From: a virus
IMG/VR virus record: IMGVR_UViG_3300003690_003506
Location: 1-62,104 of that record
Reading direction: 5' to 3' (one strand)
Length of the DNA stretch: 62,104 bases
Part shown: one piece after another, positions 44,801 to 51,645 of the stretch
How positions within the stretch are numbered: the first letter of the stretch is position 1
Layout: every line of letters begins with the position of its first letter
Notes under the pieces: model-generated
The model's input: only the letters and a program-made list of their open reading frames with translations
What the model was told of the DNA's origin: nothing
The model's database searches: none
Translations under genes and position numbers: made by a program

Positions 44801-47663
44801 CGGCGGGGATTTCTTGGCCAAATTTGATAATGTGCTTAGTTTAACCGGCGCGTCGCTCAGTGGCACTGCACCCACAGCCTCCAACGATAGAGGCACGATA
44901 TCGCCAGATTTCTATAAAGTGTATTCAACAACAGACTTTATGAAATATTTTAAGATTGTCGACGATGATTTGGCGGATCAAGCAAATGCAGCAGATAATA
45001 AAATACGAAGACACTCCCTCGAACTTACCTGTGATGCTGTACTTCAATTCTTGCCTTATAAGGGATTTTATCCGGCCGAGCGAACGTTGGAATTAGCCTC
45101 ATTGCTTTCTAAGTCACTAGGACGGAGACAGCACGACTTTGGTGCGTCATACGTTCCAGGGGAACCACACAATGCCACTGATGCGATCGCAGATAGGATT
45201 TTGTATGAACCATTAATGGCGCCAGGAATTTTATATAACACAATAAAATCAGGAATTGCTGTCAGTAATTTCGTGATGCTTCAAACAAAACCTTACACCG
45301 ACCAATACTCGGTGTCGGGTATGTACGCATTAACGTCGAGTGTGGCAATCTTACCAGAAAATAGTGGTTCCGCATTGGATTCGTGCGGGACGAAAAGGTG
45401 CTTCGCTGAATCAGCTGGCATCAATGGCTATTTTAGCAACTTCTTTTTTGTCGGCAATGGGAATGCGGGGGACCCGCTTCGGCAGAATATTGCGAGCCAG
45501 TTATATACAAATAAAGGTTTTATGCCTATGTTAGACTTAGTTGGCTCCGGATCTTCAGCTGAAACCGGAAGTGCAGAAGGTTACTATATGCATAGACTTC
45601 CGTTCGAAGCGCTCAGAGATCCTGAAAAATATCTTGGGGAGAAAACTATTCCCGGTCGATGGATCTTTGATACAGGCATGTATAGTTCTAGTACCTATTA
45701 TGTAAATGGTCTCGCCGGCGGCTCGTCGGCGGCGATCGTGGCGCCACCATATGTAGTGTATAGCGGTGTCGCCGCAAAACCCTTCTATAAGTTAGCCATA
45801 GATAATTTCTTATGTGAAACCTATAATTTTTTCCAGCCCGGGCCCCAAGCAACAACTTTTCTATCGAAAGATGATGATTCATTTGGCAGAGTAGAAAAAG
45901 GTAAATATTATGGACTAAGAGTTAATCTTGGAACTGCCGACCAGATCGGTGGATCCACAAACCTTGCAGAAACTCCTAATTCTTTCTGTATGTATAGCCG
46001 CGCAAGTGCATTCGGCGTACCTCTCGTATTATCGGGTACCAATTCACATGATACTGGCTATGGTACTTCCTCCGAGTCAAATCGCTGGCCAACATTTGAA
46101 CACGTATTACCTCCCTATTATTATGGTCGTGCATCGGCAAATATAATTTTTAAAGCACCATATTCGGGCAAAGTAACAGTGGATGAAATTTTAGGTAACT
46201 GTACAGTTGAATATAATAAAAGATCGTTTTGGGAGGGACCTAAGTATTATAGCTATAATGATCCGACGATTGAAAAGTTTGATGTTGAAGAGCGAAGTGT
46301 TGTACAATCGCAAATAGATACAAGCGTTGATTTGTTCGAAAAATATCTTGTTGTTCCAGAGGGTACGAATACACAGAAGGCTCGGTGGATGATTCGACCG
46401 AAATTTGAAACTCCTATAATGAATTTCTTGGATAAACCCACTACTCCGGTTAATACAGGATCTATGTATTCCTGGGGCGGCAACAGCGCTGCTGGTTATT
46501 ACGCCGGTATGCCAATTCGTGGTATGTGGCATCAATATGGTCGCCCACCGACAGCATCCGCCGGCCTTACCTTAGATATTGTCGAGCTGCCTACCGAAAT
46601 GAGTTCTTCAAAGCATGGAGATATTAAAGTTGAATCGTTGGCAAACCTTGTAGGATTTAATACAACCGCGAAACGAATCGGCCAAGTTGCCTCGTCTAAG
46701 AGACTTGAGGAAGCAATTGTTTGCATTCCGTTTAGAACATCTAAGGGTGAAAGAAAATTCTTTGATGTTGATAAAGATTCGCAAGAATATGTCACGCAAT
46801 TAGCCCTTTTGAATAAGTATATTTTCCCGCCGACATTTGATTTCTTGATAAATGAGGACGTAAGCCCCGTTGCTTTCTATGCATTTGAGTTTAATATGAA
46901 TTTGACTCAAGATGATTTGATCAATATTTGGCAAAACTTACCACCAGATTCACAGTCGAAGTTCCAAAAGACTACAACTACAATCAAGATTCGAAGTCTC
47001 GTTGATAGATTGCTTGATAATGATGAGCATTTACAGTGGATGGTGTTTAAAGTTAAGAGAAAAGCAGAAAAGGATTATAATGTTCTTGTGAAGAAGAAAC
47101 TTGGGAAAGGTCTCCCGATTGTTCAGCCAGCAATTGACTCGCCATATTCGTATAACTGGCCCTATGATTATTTCTCATTTGTTGAGCTAATTAAGATAAA
47201 AGAACAGGTAGTATATGCAACGGAGGATATTATAACTGAAGAAGATCGCGAACCAGCAGTCATTCCGGACTTAAGAGAATTTATTCCTGCCCCAGCAGAT
47301 ATGCCAGAGAGAACAAGACCTCGACAAGATGTTCTTGATGTTTCTCATAAAGGCAGAAAACCTGGAGAACTGATTAGCGAAAAGGAGCTCTTGGATGCTG
47401 CAAGACGTAAGAGGACGGAAGAAGAACGATTAGCAAGAGTCGCAAAACAGCCCACTAATGCCGAGAAGTTGGCTGATCGTGTAGATGATGATCGTGCCTC
47501 CCAACGCCGAGCACAACGTGAAACAAAGCGAGCTCAAAAGCGTTCTGGAAAGAAAGCCAGCACCTTGAAACGTACGCCGCCGCCGCGACTTACTGAAGAC
47601 CAGCGAAAAGAGGCAATAAGACGCAAAAGACGCGCTGATAAGCGCGCCAAGAAGAAGAAATAA
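35814..47663 (+). CDS. Giant (3949 aa) LamG-domain virion protein
   Basis: The largest gene. Three concanavalin/LamG-like domains are recognisable: about residues 183-374 (VEFWLRKDAF, NWHHYAFTF, GSIDEFRYWKTERTA), 1466-1642 (WYHVAIAYS, AEFTLWKTCLTEDEI) and 1942-2100 (WYHITLTFAG, VDFAFWTKELSAAEA). These folds often bind carbohydrate. The rest is large strand-rich or mixed sequence with no known family. Residues about 3890-3949 are Lys/Arg-rich (AIRRKRRADKRAKKKK). The N-terminal 180 residues resemble wedge-type attachment parts. A baseplate-periphery, adhesive role is likely. Gene start lacks a strong ribosome site. Confidence 0.82.
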   Translation: MSFKDYFNKASTIRALSNKSAEEIAAEVESVGYHEEDIVREERFIPRVDFTRPESFVRYGSATEYYEQSLKRIYEDYPYDGSLREKIKWENESTYLDLHIFNNRYPRTNGYALFSPAGWGTVSSGSGDTGYGLPADLEYIYLKGGPHANLHGMSPYSIQFTGSNYYDTDKNRENNLKFDLKDNGISVEFWLRKDAFDASKTQKEVIFDLWNGEASSSAQYGRFRIELTGAANEAGADPFRVTLVSGTTGFVSSSIVASTFTTSDVADDNWHHYAFTFKSASAGITSRFYVDGTLNNECLSGTIAADGDPSATAAGMNEVTGALRAYMGALITPNHRSVNPAAAGAGKLSGSIDEFRYWKTERTAKEIGRHWFTQVGGGTNDDPTPGITTTENINTKLGVYYKFNEGITGVSSTDSVVLDYSGRITNGAWTGYSSDSRNTGSAIVSSSAAIKEFKDPIIYKFHPSVETLAADLQITGSEYDVNNNASIYNSIPAWITEEDSGDKGQKQLKYLTQIMSSYFDTLQLQIESLANLKDITYNTGSNKPLPFAEKLLSSAGLFAPEIFIDADVLEKLADRSENRVFEKSLHDVKNTIYQNIYNNLVYIYKTKGTEKAFRNMIRCFGIDDELVKLNMYAGGIEYEARDNRRNIVSIVDKFVNFNTADNSNAVVYQQQDASDTTDTTGYFPANSKLADGYAQTFEADISFPKKPDANASFYFDTNTISSSLFGVHGVVSEESVPQWDDTADAANYQVFAVRDEIDSTNVRFVLTGTEGGYVPYLVSDLYQDTYEDSHWNLAVRIKPENYPYAGTKPGGEFGVLGGACCGNYTVELHGIQIDAGVVRNEFNLSGLAATESDSLKKTPAGFITGSKRVYLGTHRTNFTGTILNSTDVKVNACRYWFDYVEDETLLGHAYDTENYGSLKPRAYAYPFDFSGSYGDILKFDTLALNWEFSQNTGSDASGQFTVKDRSSGSATTAAARFGWLGNYLNRQYSGKGYDFLTSSSTVVDKDFVVSSKLQLPENVQSSEMVTVLNAQEQNVFTRDSRPINYFFAFEKSMAQAVSTEMINYFATLKDINTLIGAPVNRYRPEYKGLKILRQRFFERVSNSEIDFEKFYEFYKWFDSTLTIMLQQLVPASADFAENVRTVIESHVLERSKYQSKFQNVKKQLNDIEAVAVGSETDTESTIMAATNTPGSGFETPNKNTNRQTGDSDLAGSGQAGWKWSTPGLDENEELDQTVNKEYWKYEAEADSPVLSQSAAAVNEDKQIIRANIRVTKHRAKGSVYRFSAGGNSILGSVGFNENKKVDFIYNATTPYGKTSQGERAPENIILASGSGVEKLQGTSDDIFPAVSQRLGFDVDPDINKNNDSENKNDGNLLVPFSLYSSSVVSGFNQEVIKNYASGVMITNLHHDLVYDNDIPMQGPFAEKFVGGRSHRHIEFNQPWIRRAAAVRDYKQTKYVSFSGSFDASKAPRFVIDNSSAWTAITGATYAGWVRFNDLSQDRTWFRFGDSGYQIAVFLSNGNVALSRSWSGRPIHAEAATPFAGGAPATDTWYHVAIAYSCSALGDVPVVYVNATGTVATAAQTPIGTPVAADQKAAIGGDQHASWTNSGPSSINQTFGTASMAEFTLWKTCLTEDEIKELYHRSAGEIDEVRAYNVGPYDLYSHSRVSELAGWWRMGMGTGSAAHGGCHDSEDNYIDEVSGSTCVIYDMSPVGNFLHGSGSDEFYSGDGARGGIATLTSADKLVMGGGDFTASIPGHAWQPASKGGLSWDTSKRRPEAWQLKFKDVTSSGGDTFKSSFAITPANYDATLARGHDSNIPTAHRLRNEGTKRPVNIQNILMTTASTEIRLDGVLAHGSIGNYQKNYQIVQSAARSKNDPFFRDESFKFAIHPETLSIRGRLPLDPPRGRSLQWDGDPSVAGNTFIRTFTNVTGSANGWNYVAGGAGSDAKAFSVSAWAYLTNYGDSSTGMLFNIGAIDRYAQMVSNKLRFVIDGAADGRVESSTLSLNQWYHITLTFAGGDPGGSNTADYMKVYIDGVLDSTVTQELNNPDYISEAATTYQLTIGASYGSAPWNVWGGNIVDFAFWTKELSAAEAAEVYNNGTRLNLRITSPAIGSLFLWYKLGDGHYPGDSGPDGYLFDEAGGTYGYTYNFDATASILRSPPYGAVGPSWQAAGGNYGSFYGRHFSNPGTQFPGGTLDYALPDRTGPNSNKSIIVTRFGAPGGPEVQSRGYMDPAHEEMSVYNALPYRNRSVIDFGGVWRDKLFSMRSHWEGPGDAIWTGGVIRGLASSSIDGTITASINTRDHLNEQRGLNQLSALRCGKYGSDATYGIITEPVHRNQHDNHNYSLASGFTRVDRDLGYCETPSFHKVNRNSRKIIKSGSAAQTYLGGPKINTLTSSVYDNLYIQHQIPQNMSQYTWVTASMWKGLAQGQIIARGTTLAEGRLGGGTGHPAFRNSPAYSGKRAALFLAPLSYPTCYSASTLEIICTSSLVAASDLTMSWTNKPPGMMFPFSLPTNIYDSIVFRNPGNMMAGNFGVLQALIKDPVCEWPIDDENPSAYLGAEPSMSMENTLGYPLQGMKWIGDSNEMHNPYDFTPLCWDWLDTSDLKLAPPKNKFQYANRYLNVSGSPTNAEGFINVFMIPSGAFADSNNMDPRLASAHMFNVLMCHRNGPYGYPTFKQVRTGQHPVSRWLRKNNLIGALVPPPVIRGGNGTIQGLRSNKFVNYKEMPIASNALPITFAFEDNDEDPNVVNNIILNVSYQNNLDYFTNQGLNNRLNLGERKSADDGNAYNTLADFTLESNLSTVIRFGQKIYPAAENVYQSKVRTRENYDIRTIWNDVRQFRSTQLDVTGAILSGYNGTTSSMGRIDPSASMWPLDGKYGTRSVPPNALGESYANTGSTMGELLNTYARYGNDDAGTLRPGPSYVMPLRMGSGSHPDDSTDTESYVIITGPEWEAPDQAGVNPYQPYEDYAKTIRLIGKDMSIIPEFRISEHIETYFNIYGGDFLAKFDNVLSLTGASLSGTAPTASNDRGTISPDFYKVYSTTDFMKYFKIVDDDLADQANAADNKIRRHSLELTCDAVLQFLPYKGFYPAERTLELASLLSKSLGRRQHDFGASYVPGEPHNATDAIADRILYEPLMAPGILYNTIKSGIAVSNFVMLQTKPYTDQYSVSGMYALTSSVAILPENSGSALDSCGTKRCFAESAGINGYFSNFFFVGNGNAGDPLRQNIASQLYTNKGFMPMLDLVGSGSSAETGSAEGYYMHRLPFEALRDPEKYLGEKTIPGRWIFDTGMYSSSTYYVNGLAGGSSAAIVAPPYVVYSGVAAKPFYKLAIDNFLCETYNFFQPGPQATTFLSKDDDSFGRVEKGKYYGLRVNLGTADQIGGSTNLAETPNSFCMYSRASAFGVPLVLSGTNSHDTGYGTSSESNRWPTFEHVLPPYYYGRASANIIFKAPYSGKVTVDEILGNCTVEYNKRSFWEGPKYYSYNDPTIEKFDVEERSVVQSQIDTSVDLFEKYLVVPEGTNTQKARWMIRPKFETPIMNFLDKPTTPVNTGSMYSWGGNSAAGYYAGMPIRGMWHQYGRPPTASAGLTLDIVELPTEMSSSKHGDIKVESLANLVGFNTTAKRIGQVASSKRLEEAIVCIPFRTSKGERKFFDVDKDSQEYVTQLALLNKYIFPPTFDFLINEDVSPVAFYAFEFNMNLTQDDLINIWQNLPPDSQSKFQKTTTTIKIRSLVDRLLDNDEHLQWMVFKVKRKAEKDYNVLVKKKLGKGLPIVQPAIDSPYSYNWPYDYFSFVELIKIKEQVVYATEDIITEEDREPAVIPDLREFIPAPADMPERTRPRQDVLDVSHKGRKPGELISEKELLDAARRKRTEEERLARVAKQPTNAEKLADRVDDDRASQRRAQRETKRAQKRSGKKASTLKRTPPPRLTEDQRKEAIRRKRRADKRAKKKK

Positions 47664-47665
47664 AA

Positions 47666-48685
47666 ATGGCAGAGTTTTTTAATAAAAAAGAAGAGATGTT
47701 AGAAGTCCAGCTCACTGAGTATGGGAAATATTTATTGTCTATGGGCAAGTTGGATCCCGCTTATTACGCTTTTTTTGATGATGAAATCTTGTATAATTCG
47801 GAATATGCCGGTATAAAAGGCGCGGCCGCAGAGGCCCAGAACAATATCGATCGTAGAATTAGGCATGAAACACCGAATTTGAAGATTGTTCCAACTAGAA
47901 CAGGCGCAGAAACTCGCGTAGAGCGATTTATAAATAGCGTTAGTGGTGCATTAGCCAGTTCTAATTCAGAGCCGTCTGAAAATGCAGAAGCATTTCAACA
48001 GCAATATTTTATCGAAAAAGTTAATTTCTCGTCTTTTCCAATTGGTACTGGCGACATGACGAGCGACAAGAATGCATCCTGGTCGATCAACGCATTAAAG
48101 AATACTATTTCTGGCTCTAAAGAATATATCGTAACAAATCCTAGCAGCAGCTTTGCTGATATAAATAATGGTGTTATAAAAAGAATCCCTCAGCTTGATA
48201 TTGACATAAATTATCAAACTTTCTTTCAGAAGGGAGATTTTTCTGAATTTGCAATAAGTGATTATTTAGGTGCAGCTGGAGAAAATATATATCTTTCTTT
48301 ATATGAAGATTATTTAGTGTTGGAGATAGTAGAAGAAAACACTGTTTTTCAAAAGGAAAATTTTGATGTAGAGGTTTATTATGTTGGTGTTACTGCTTCT
48401 CTTAATCCTGCGTTTCCCGCGAATGACGCTCGACAACCAACGCAAAGGAGTGTTTTAAAACAAATGTCTTTTGTTAAAGAAGATCCTGGCACGTTCGCGG
48501 CGCCCAAGAAAATCGGGAATATGGAAACAAATATTGGAGACGTTGAATACTATTTTGATTTATATTTAGATGACGATATACCTTTTGATATAGCCGACGC
48601 AGCTAAAATTTCTGATATGGGCTTGAGTAGGTTTAAGCTGAATAGAGATTTGTATGTGAGCGAACCAGATGAGGACCCGTGTTAA
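47666..48685 (+). CDS. Virion structural protein
   Basis: A 339-aa protein starting MAEFFNKKEEMLEVQLTEYGKYLLSMGKLDPAYYAFFDD (only parts quoted here: EMLEVQLTEYGKYLLS). This opening, a helix then a strand with YYAFFDDEIL, is common in proteins of large marine phages, where they are annotated as structural. The middle is strand-rich (FDVEVYYVGV). It starts two bases after the giant gene and ends in TAATG. Probably an adaptor or baseplate part; T4 counterpart unknown. Confidence 0.75.
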   Translation: MAEFFNKKEEMLEVQLTEYGKYLLSMGKLDPAYYAFFDDEILYNSEYAGIKGAAAEAQNNIDRRIRHETPNLKIVPTRTGAETRVERFINSVSGALASSNSEPSENAEAFQQQYFIEKVNFSSFPIGTGDMTSDKNASWSINALKNTISGSKEYIVTNPSSSFADINNGVIKRIPQLDIDINYQTFFQKGDFSEFAISDYLGAAGENIYLSLYEDYLVLEIVEENTVFQKENFDVEVYYVGVTASLNPAFPANDARQPTQRSVLKQMSFVKEDPGTFAAPKKIGNMETNIGDVEYYFDLYLDDDIPFDIADAAKISDMGLSRFKLNRDLYVSEPDEDPC

Positions 48686-51645
48686 TGAAACTAACAAAAG
48701 ATTTATTTAATGGCTGTTTGCCACTTCTTCTTATAGAAAAAGTACAGATTCTTCCAACCGATGACGCCGCTTCTAAACAAAGAGTAGACATCACCTTATC
48801 AATACAGAAGCGAGCAGATGCCAAAATTCTTCCTTATAGAATCTTTACGGCATGTTCTTACACTTTGAAGCCAATTCAGAAAATGCTTAATAATGCATTG
48901 ATTGCAAAAGATTTTATTCGAACACCAACCCGTGGCCAGAAGACTGTTCAAAAAGAGTATTTAAAACTAGAGGCCAAAGAAGGCGATTTTGATGAACCAG
49001 GCGTCGCTGCAGATAATTCCCGTATTGTAAAAAAATCTCTGACATTTACAAAAGATTTTGACTCTGACAAGGTTAACAATCTTTATTTATATGCTGTGGC
49101 CTATGCTATTGATTCCAAATCAGACAGCAAGTCCGGCATCGATGGTACAATTGCTAGTATGCTCATCGGTAAACCGGCTGTTGAAACAATTATATCAAGC
49201 GGGAAAACCCCAAATGAGAGTGTTATTTATAAACTTGATGCCGACGTTGTAGGTCAAGGCAAAAAAGGGGATATTTGGGTGGGCCCTACCAATGTAATAA
49301 ATGGTGATGTTGTAACTGCCACAGAAACTCCGGACACAGTGCCGGTATCTTTGGTGCCAATTCGTGTTTCCAATCAGAAAATGCAAGACATGAGATTTCT
49401 TAATGCTGCTGAAAATTTACCATTTAATAATACCACTAACGGGTCTCGAAAAAGTCAAAAAGATGCTGAAGTAATTAAAAAAATATTTAAGACATCTGGC
49501 GCGATATCTGATGCACACTATTCAAGAACTAGAAAAAGTTTAAATATTTTATTTACCATAGACCGTATCACGCTAGCTAGACAAAATACAAAGTTGGGAT
49601 ATTTGATGCTTAATAATACTTCTCTGGGTAGTTGTTTGAAAATAGAAAATATACGAGTTTACAGGACCAGGATTGAGCCAAATGTAAAAGCAAACGAACT
49701 AACTCCGGGAAAAATAAGCGTATGTGGATCGAATACCCGTATTTCAACAGATAAACTTGTAGCAACGTTGCGAGATGGCGGTGTTAAAGCAACTGATCTC
49801 GGTACCAGAACAGGGCCCGCAATGAGCTTGATAATTACAGATGGTAGTATTTCAAGTGACAATATGGGAACACACGAATATACAATATTTTTAGAGATGA
49901 TTGATTATTCAACTAGTGCTATAGCGGAGATTTCCGACACATTAACAACTTTATTATCGCGATACAGTAAATTTGTAGACAATATTGAAATTGGGGGACG
50001 TTCAGCAAAGGGTGCCAACTTTAAAATTTATTTGAAGGCCAAGAAAATTTCGATCAAAGAAGAAAGTAAAGACTGGCAAAGACTTATAGATTATTATTTA
50101 ACGGCCGTTCGTTTTATTTTTGGATCACAACCCTTTAATAGATATTCCCAGATAACATGGAGAAAAAATTTATTAGCTATGGTAAATCCTGATAATGGAG
50201 ATATGAAATCTATTCTAAAGGTTAGAGAAATAATAACCAATTTTAATACAAATCTTATGAGAATGTATAAGGGTTCCACCATGGGGGGTGCTGAGGATAA
50301 TTTTAAAGTTACTTCTAAGGGTGGCAGCACCGCAGCCGGTAAAAGAATAATTGGATTAGAACACACATTTTCTTCTAAATATGTTAAAAATAGTTCTGAC
50401 GAGGAAGGAATGGATTATCTGGATATGTCGTTATCCAAGCCAAATCCTGGTAATTTTACAAACATACCGCTTTCGGGCTTTGATAGAAGAATTGCTGCCG
50501 AGGTAAAAAAATATGGTGTAGGGGATCCAGATAGCGTGGGGGTCAATAAGTATGGATATCTTAGTCCAAAAAGAGTACATGTAAAAGGTAACGTAGTTGA
50601 AACAGATACAAAATACTTTCCCCAAGAATCCGGAAATGGCATATTAAAATCCAATATAGGCCCTGGTAAAATAGGTTTGCATTCTCCCTCTAGCATATCA
50701 GATAAAGTCTACACGTCAGAAATGGATTCTTTATTGAATTATTCCGATGTTTCTATTGTACCTCTTAAAAAGTCAATTGGTAAATTACTTCAAATTCCCA
50801 GAGTTAAGATTGTAAAAGCTGATTTGGACTCTACTTCCTATTTCTCAAATAATTCACCATTTAATAAAGACATAGAGGATAAAAAAACCGCCATTAGTGG
50901 TTCTTCTGAATTAAATATAAAAACGGATAGATCGCGTGAAGAGGAAATACTCAAATCAGATGTGGCCAAGACTATGACAGATTCTTTATCTGTTGGTTTT
51001 AAGAGATCAAAAGTTGTGATAGACGACGACGACACAGCACCATCACTTGCCGCACAAGCCTTAAAGGCTGATTCTGGATTAGTGATTGAAAATAACAATT
51101 TTGAAAATGCAATGAATTATAATTCAATAGCAAAAATTCAATATTTTGATGGATTTAAGTCTCAAAACGGAAAAGTAAATATTAATGAGCCACGCTGGAA
51201 GACTCTAAATAAGGGGAAGATTGATAGTCTTAAATCCAATGGTGATCGCGTATTGTGCAGAACTGTTTTGATAAATAATATGGTAGATATTCCGAATAAG
51301 TATACATTACCAGAATATGATTGTTTATTTGTGTTGGGTGATAAGCCGCCTGCCACAAAAAAGATTAATCCCCCAACATATAAAACTTTATTAGAGACTT
51401 CACTAGGAAGTGCTAAAAAGCAAGCTAAAAATGTAGCATTAAATATAGAAAGCGGCGCCACAGCAGAGGTCGATGTGTCTTATGCAATATCTCCCCTTCC
51501 GGGCCGAGCCACTCCGGCGCGCCCAGGTGGCGTAACCAAAGGTGGCAGAGGCGGTAGCACTCCCACTGGTGGCGGTAGTGTGCCTGGAGGCGGCGGCGCT
51601 CCCGGTGGGGGCTCAATGCCCAGTGGTGGCGGAGCAGATTATTAA
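48685..51645 (+). CDS. Virion structural protein with Gly-rich tail
   Basis: A 986-aa structural protein. The sequence has alternating strands and charged helices without a recognised domain. The last 40 residues are Gly-rich with Ser/Pro repeats (GGGSVPGGGGAPGGGS), much like the next gene. I chose the ATG at 48685, which overlaps the previous TAA and has GATGAGGA upstream at good spacing; the GTG at 48679 is too close to that site. Ends in TAATG with the next gene. Confidence 0.75.
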   Translation: MKLTKDLFNGCLPLLLIEKVQILPTDDAASKQRVDITLSIQKRADAKILPYRIFTACSYTLKPIQKMLNNALIAKDFIRTPTRGQKTVQKEYLKLEAKEGDFDEPGVAADNSRIVKKSLTFTKDFDSDKVNNLYLYAVAYAIDSKSDSKSGIDGTIASMLIGKPAVETIISSGKTPNESVIYKLDADVVGQGKKGDIWVGPTNVINGDVVTATETPDTVPVSLVPIRVSNQKMQDMRFLNAAENLPFNNTTNGSRKSQKDAEVIKKIFKTSGAISDAHYSRTRKSLNILFTIDRITLARQNTKLGYLMLNNTSLGSCLKIENIRVYRTRIEPNVKANELTPGKISVCGSNTRISTDKLVATLRDGGVKATDLGTRTGPAMSLIITDGSISSDNMGTHEYTIFLEMIDYSTSAIAEISDTLTTLLSRYSKFVDNIEIGGRSAKGANFKIYLKAKKISIKEESKDWQRLIDYYLTAVRFIFGSQPFNRYSQITWRKNLLAMVNPDNGDMKSILKVREIITNFNTNLMRMYKGSTMGGAEDNFKVTSKGGSTAAGKRIIGLEHTFSSKYVKNSSDEEGMDYLDMSLSKPNPGNFTNIPLSGFDRRIAAEVKKYGVGDPDSVGVNKYGYLSPKRVHVKGNVVETDTKYFPQESGNGILKSNIGPGKIGLHSPSSISDKVYTSEMDSLLNYSDVSIVPLKKSIGKLLQIPRVKIVKADLDSTSYFSNNSPFNKDIEDKKTAISGSSELNIKTDRSREEEILKSDVAKTMTDSLSVGFKRSKVVIDDDDTAPSLAAQALKADSGLVIENNNFENAMNYNSIAKIQYFDGFKSQNGKVNINEPRWKTLNKGKIDSLKSNGDRVLCRTVLINNMVDIPNKYTLPEYDCLFVLGDKPPATKKINPPTYKTLLETSLGSAKKQAKNVALNIESGATAEVDVSYAISPLPGRATPARPGGVTKGGRGGSTPTGGGSVPGGGGAPGGGSMPSGGGADY

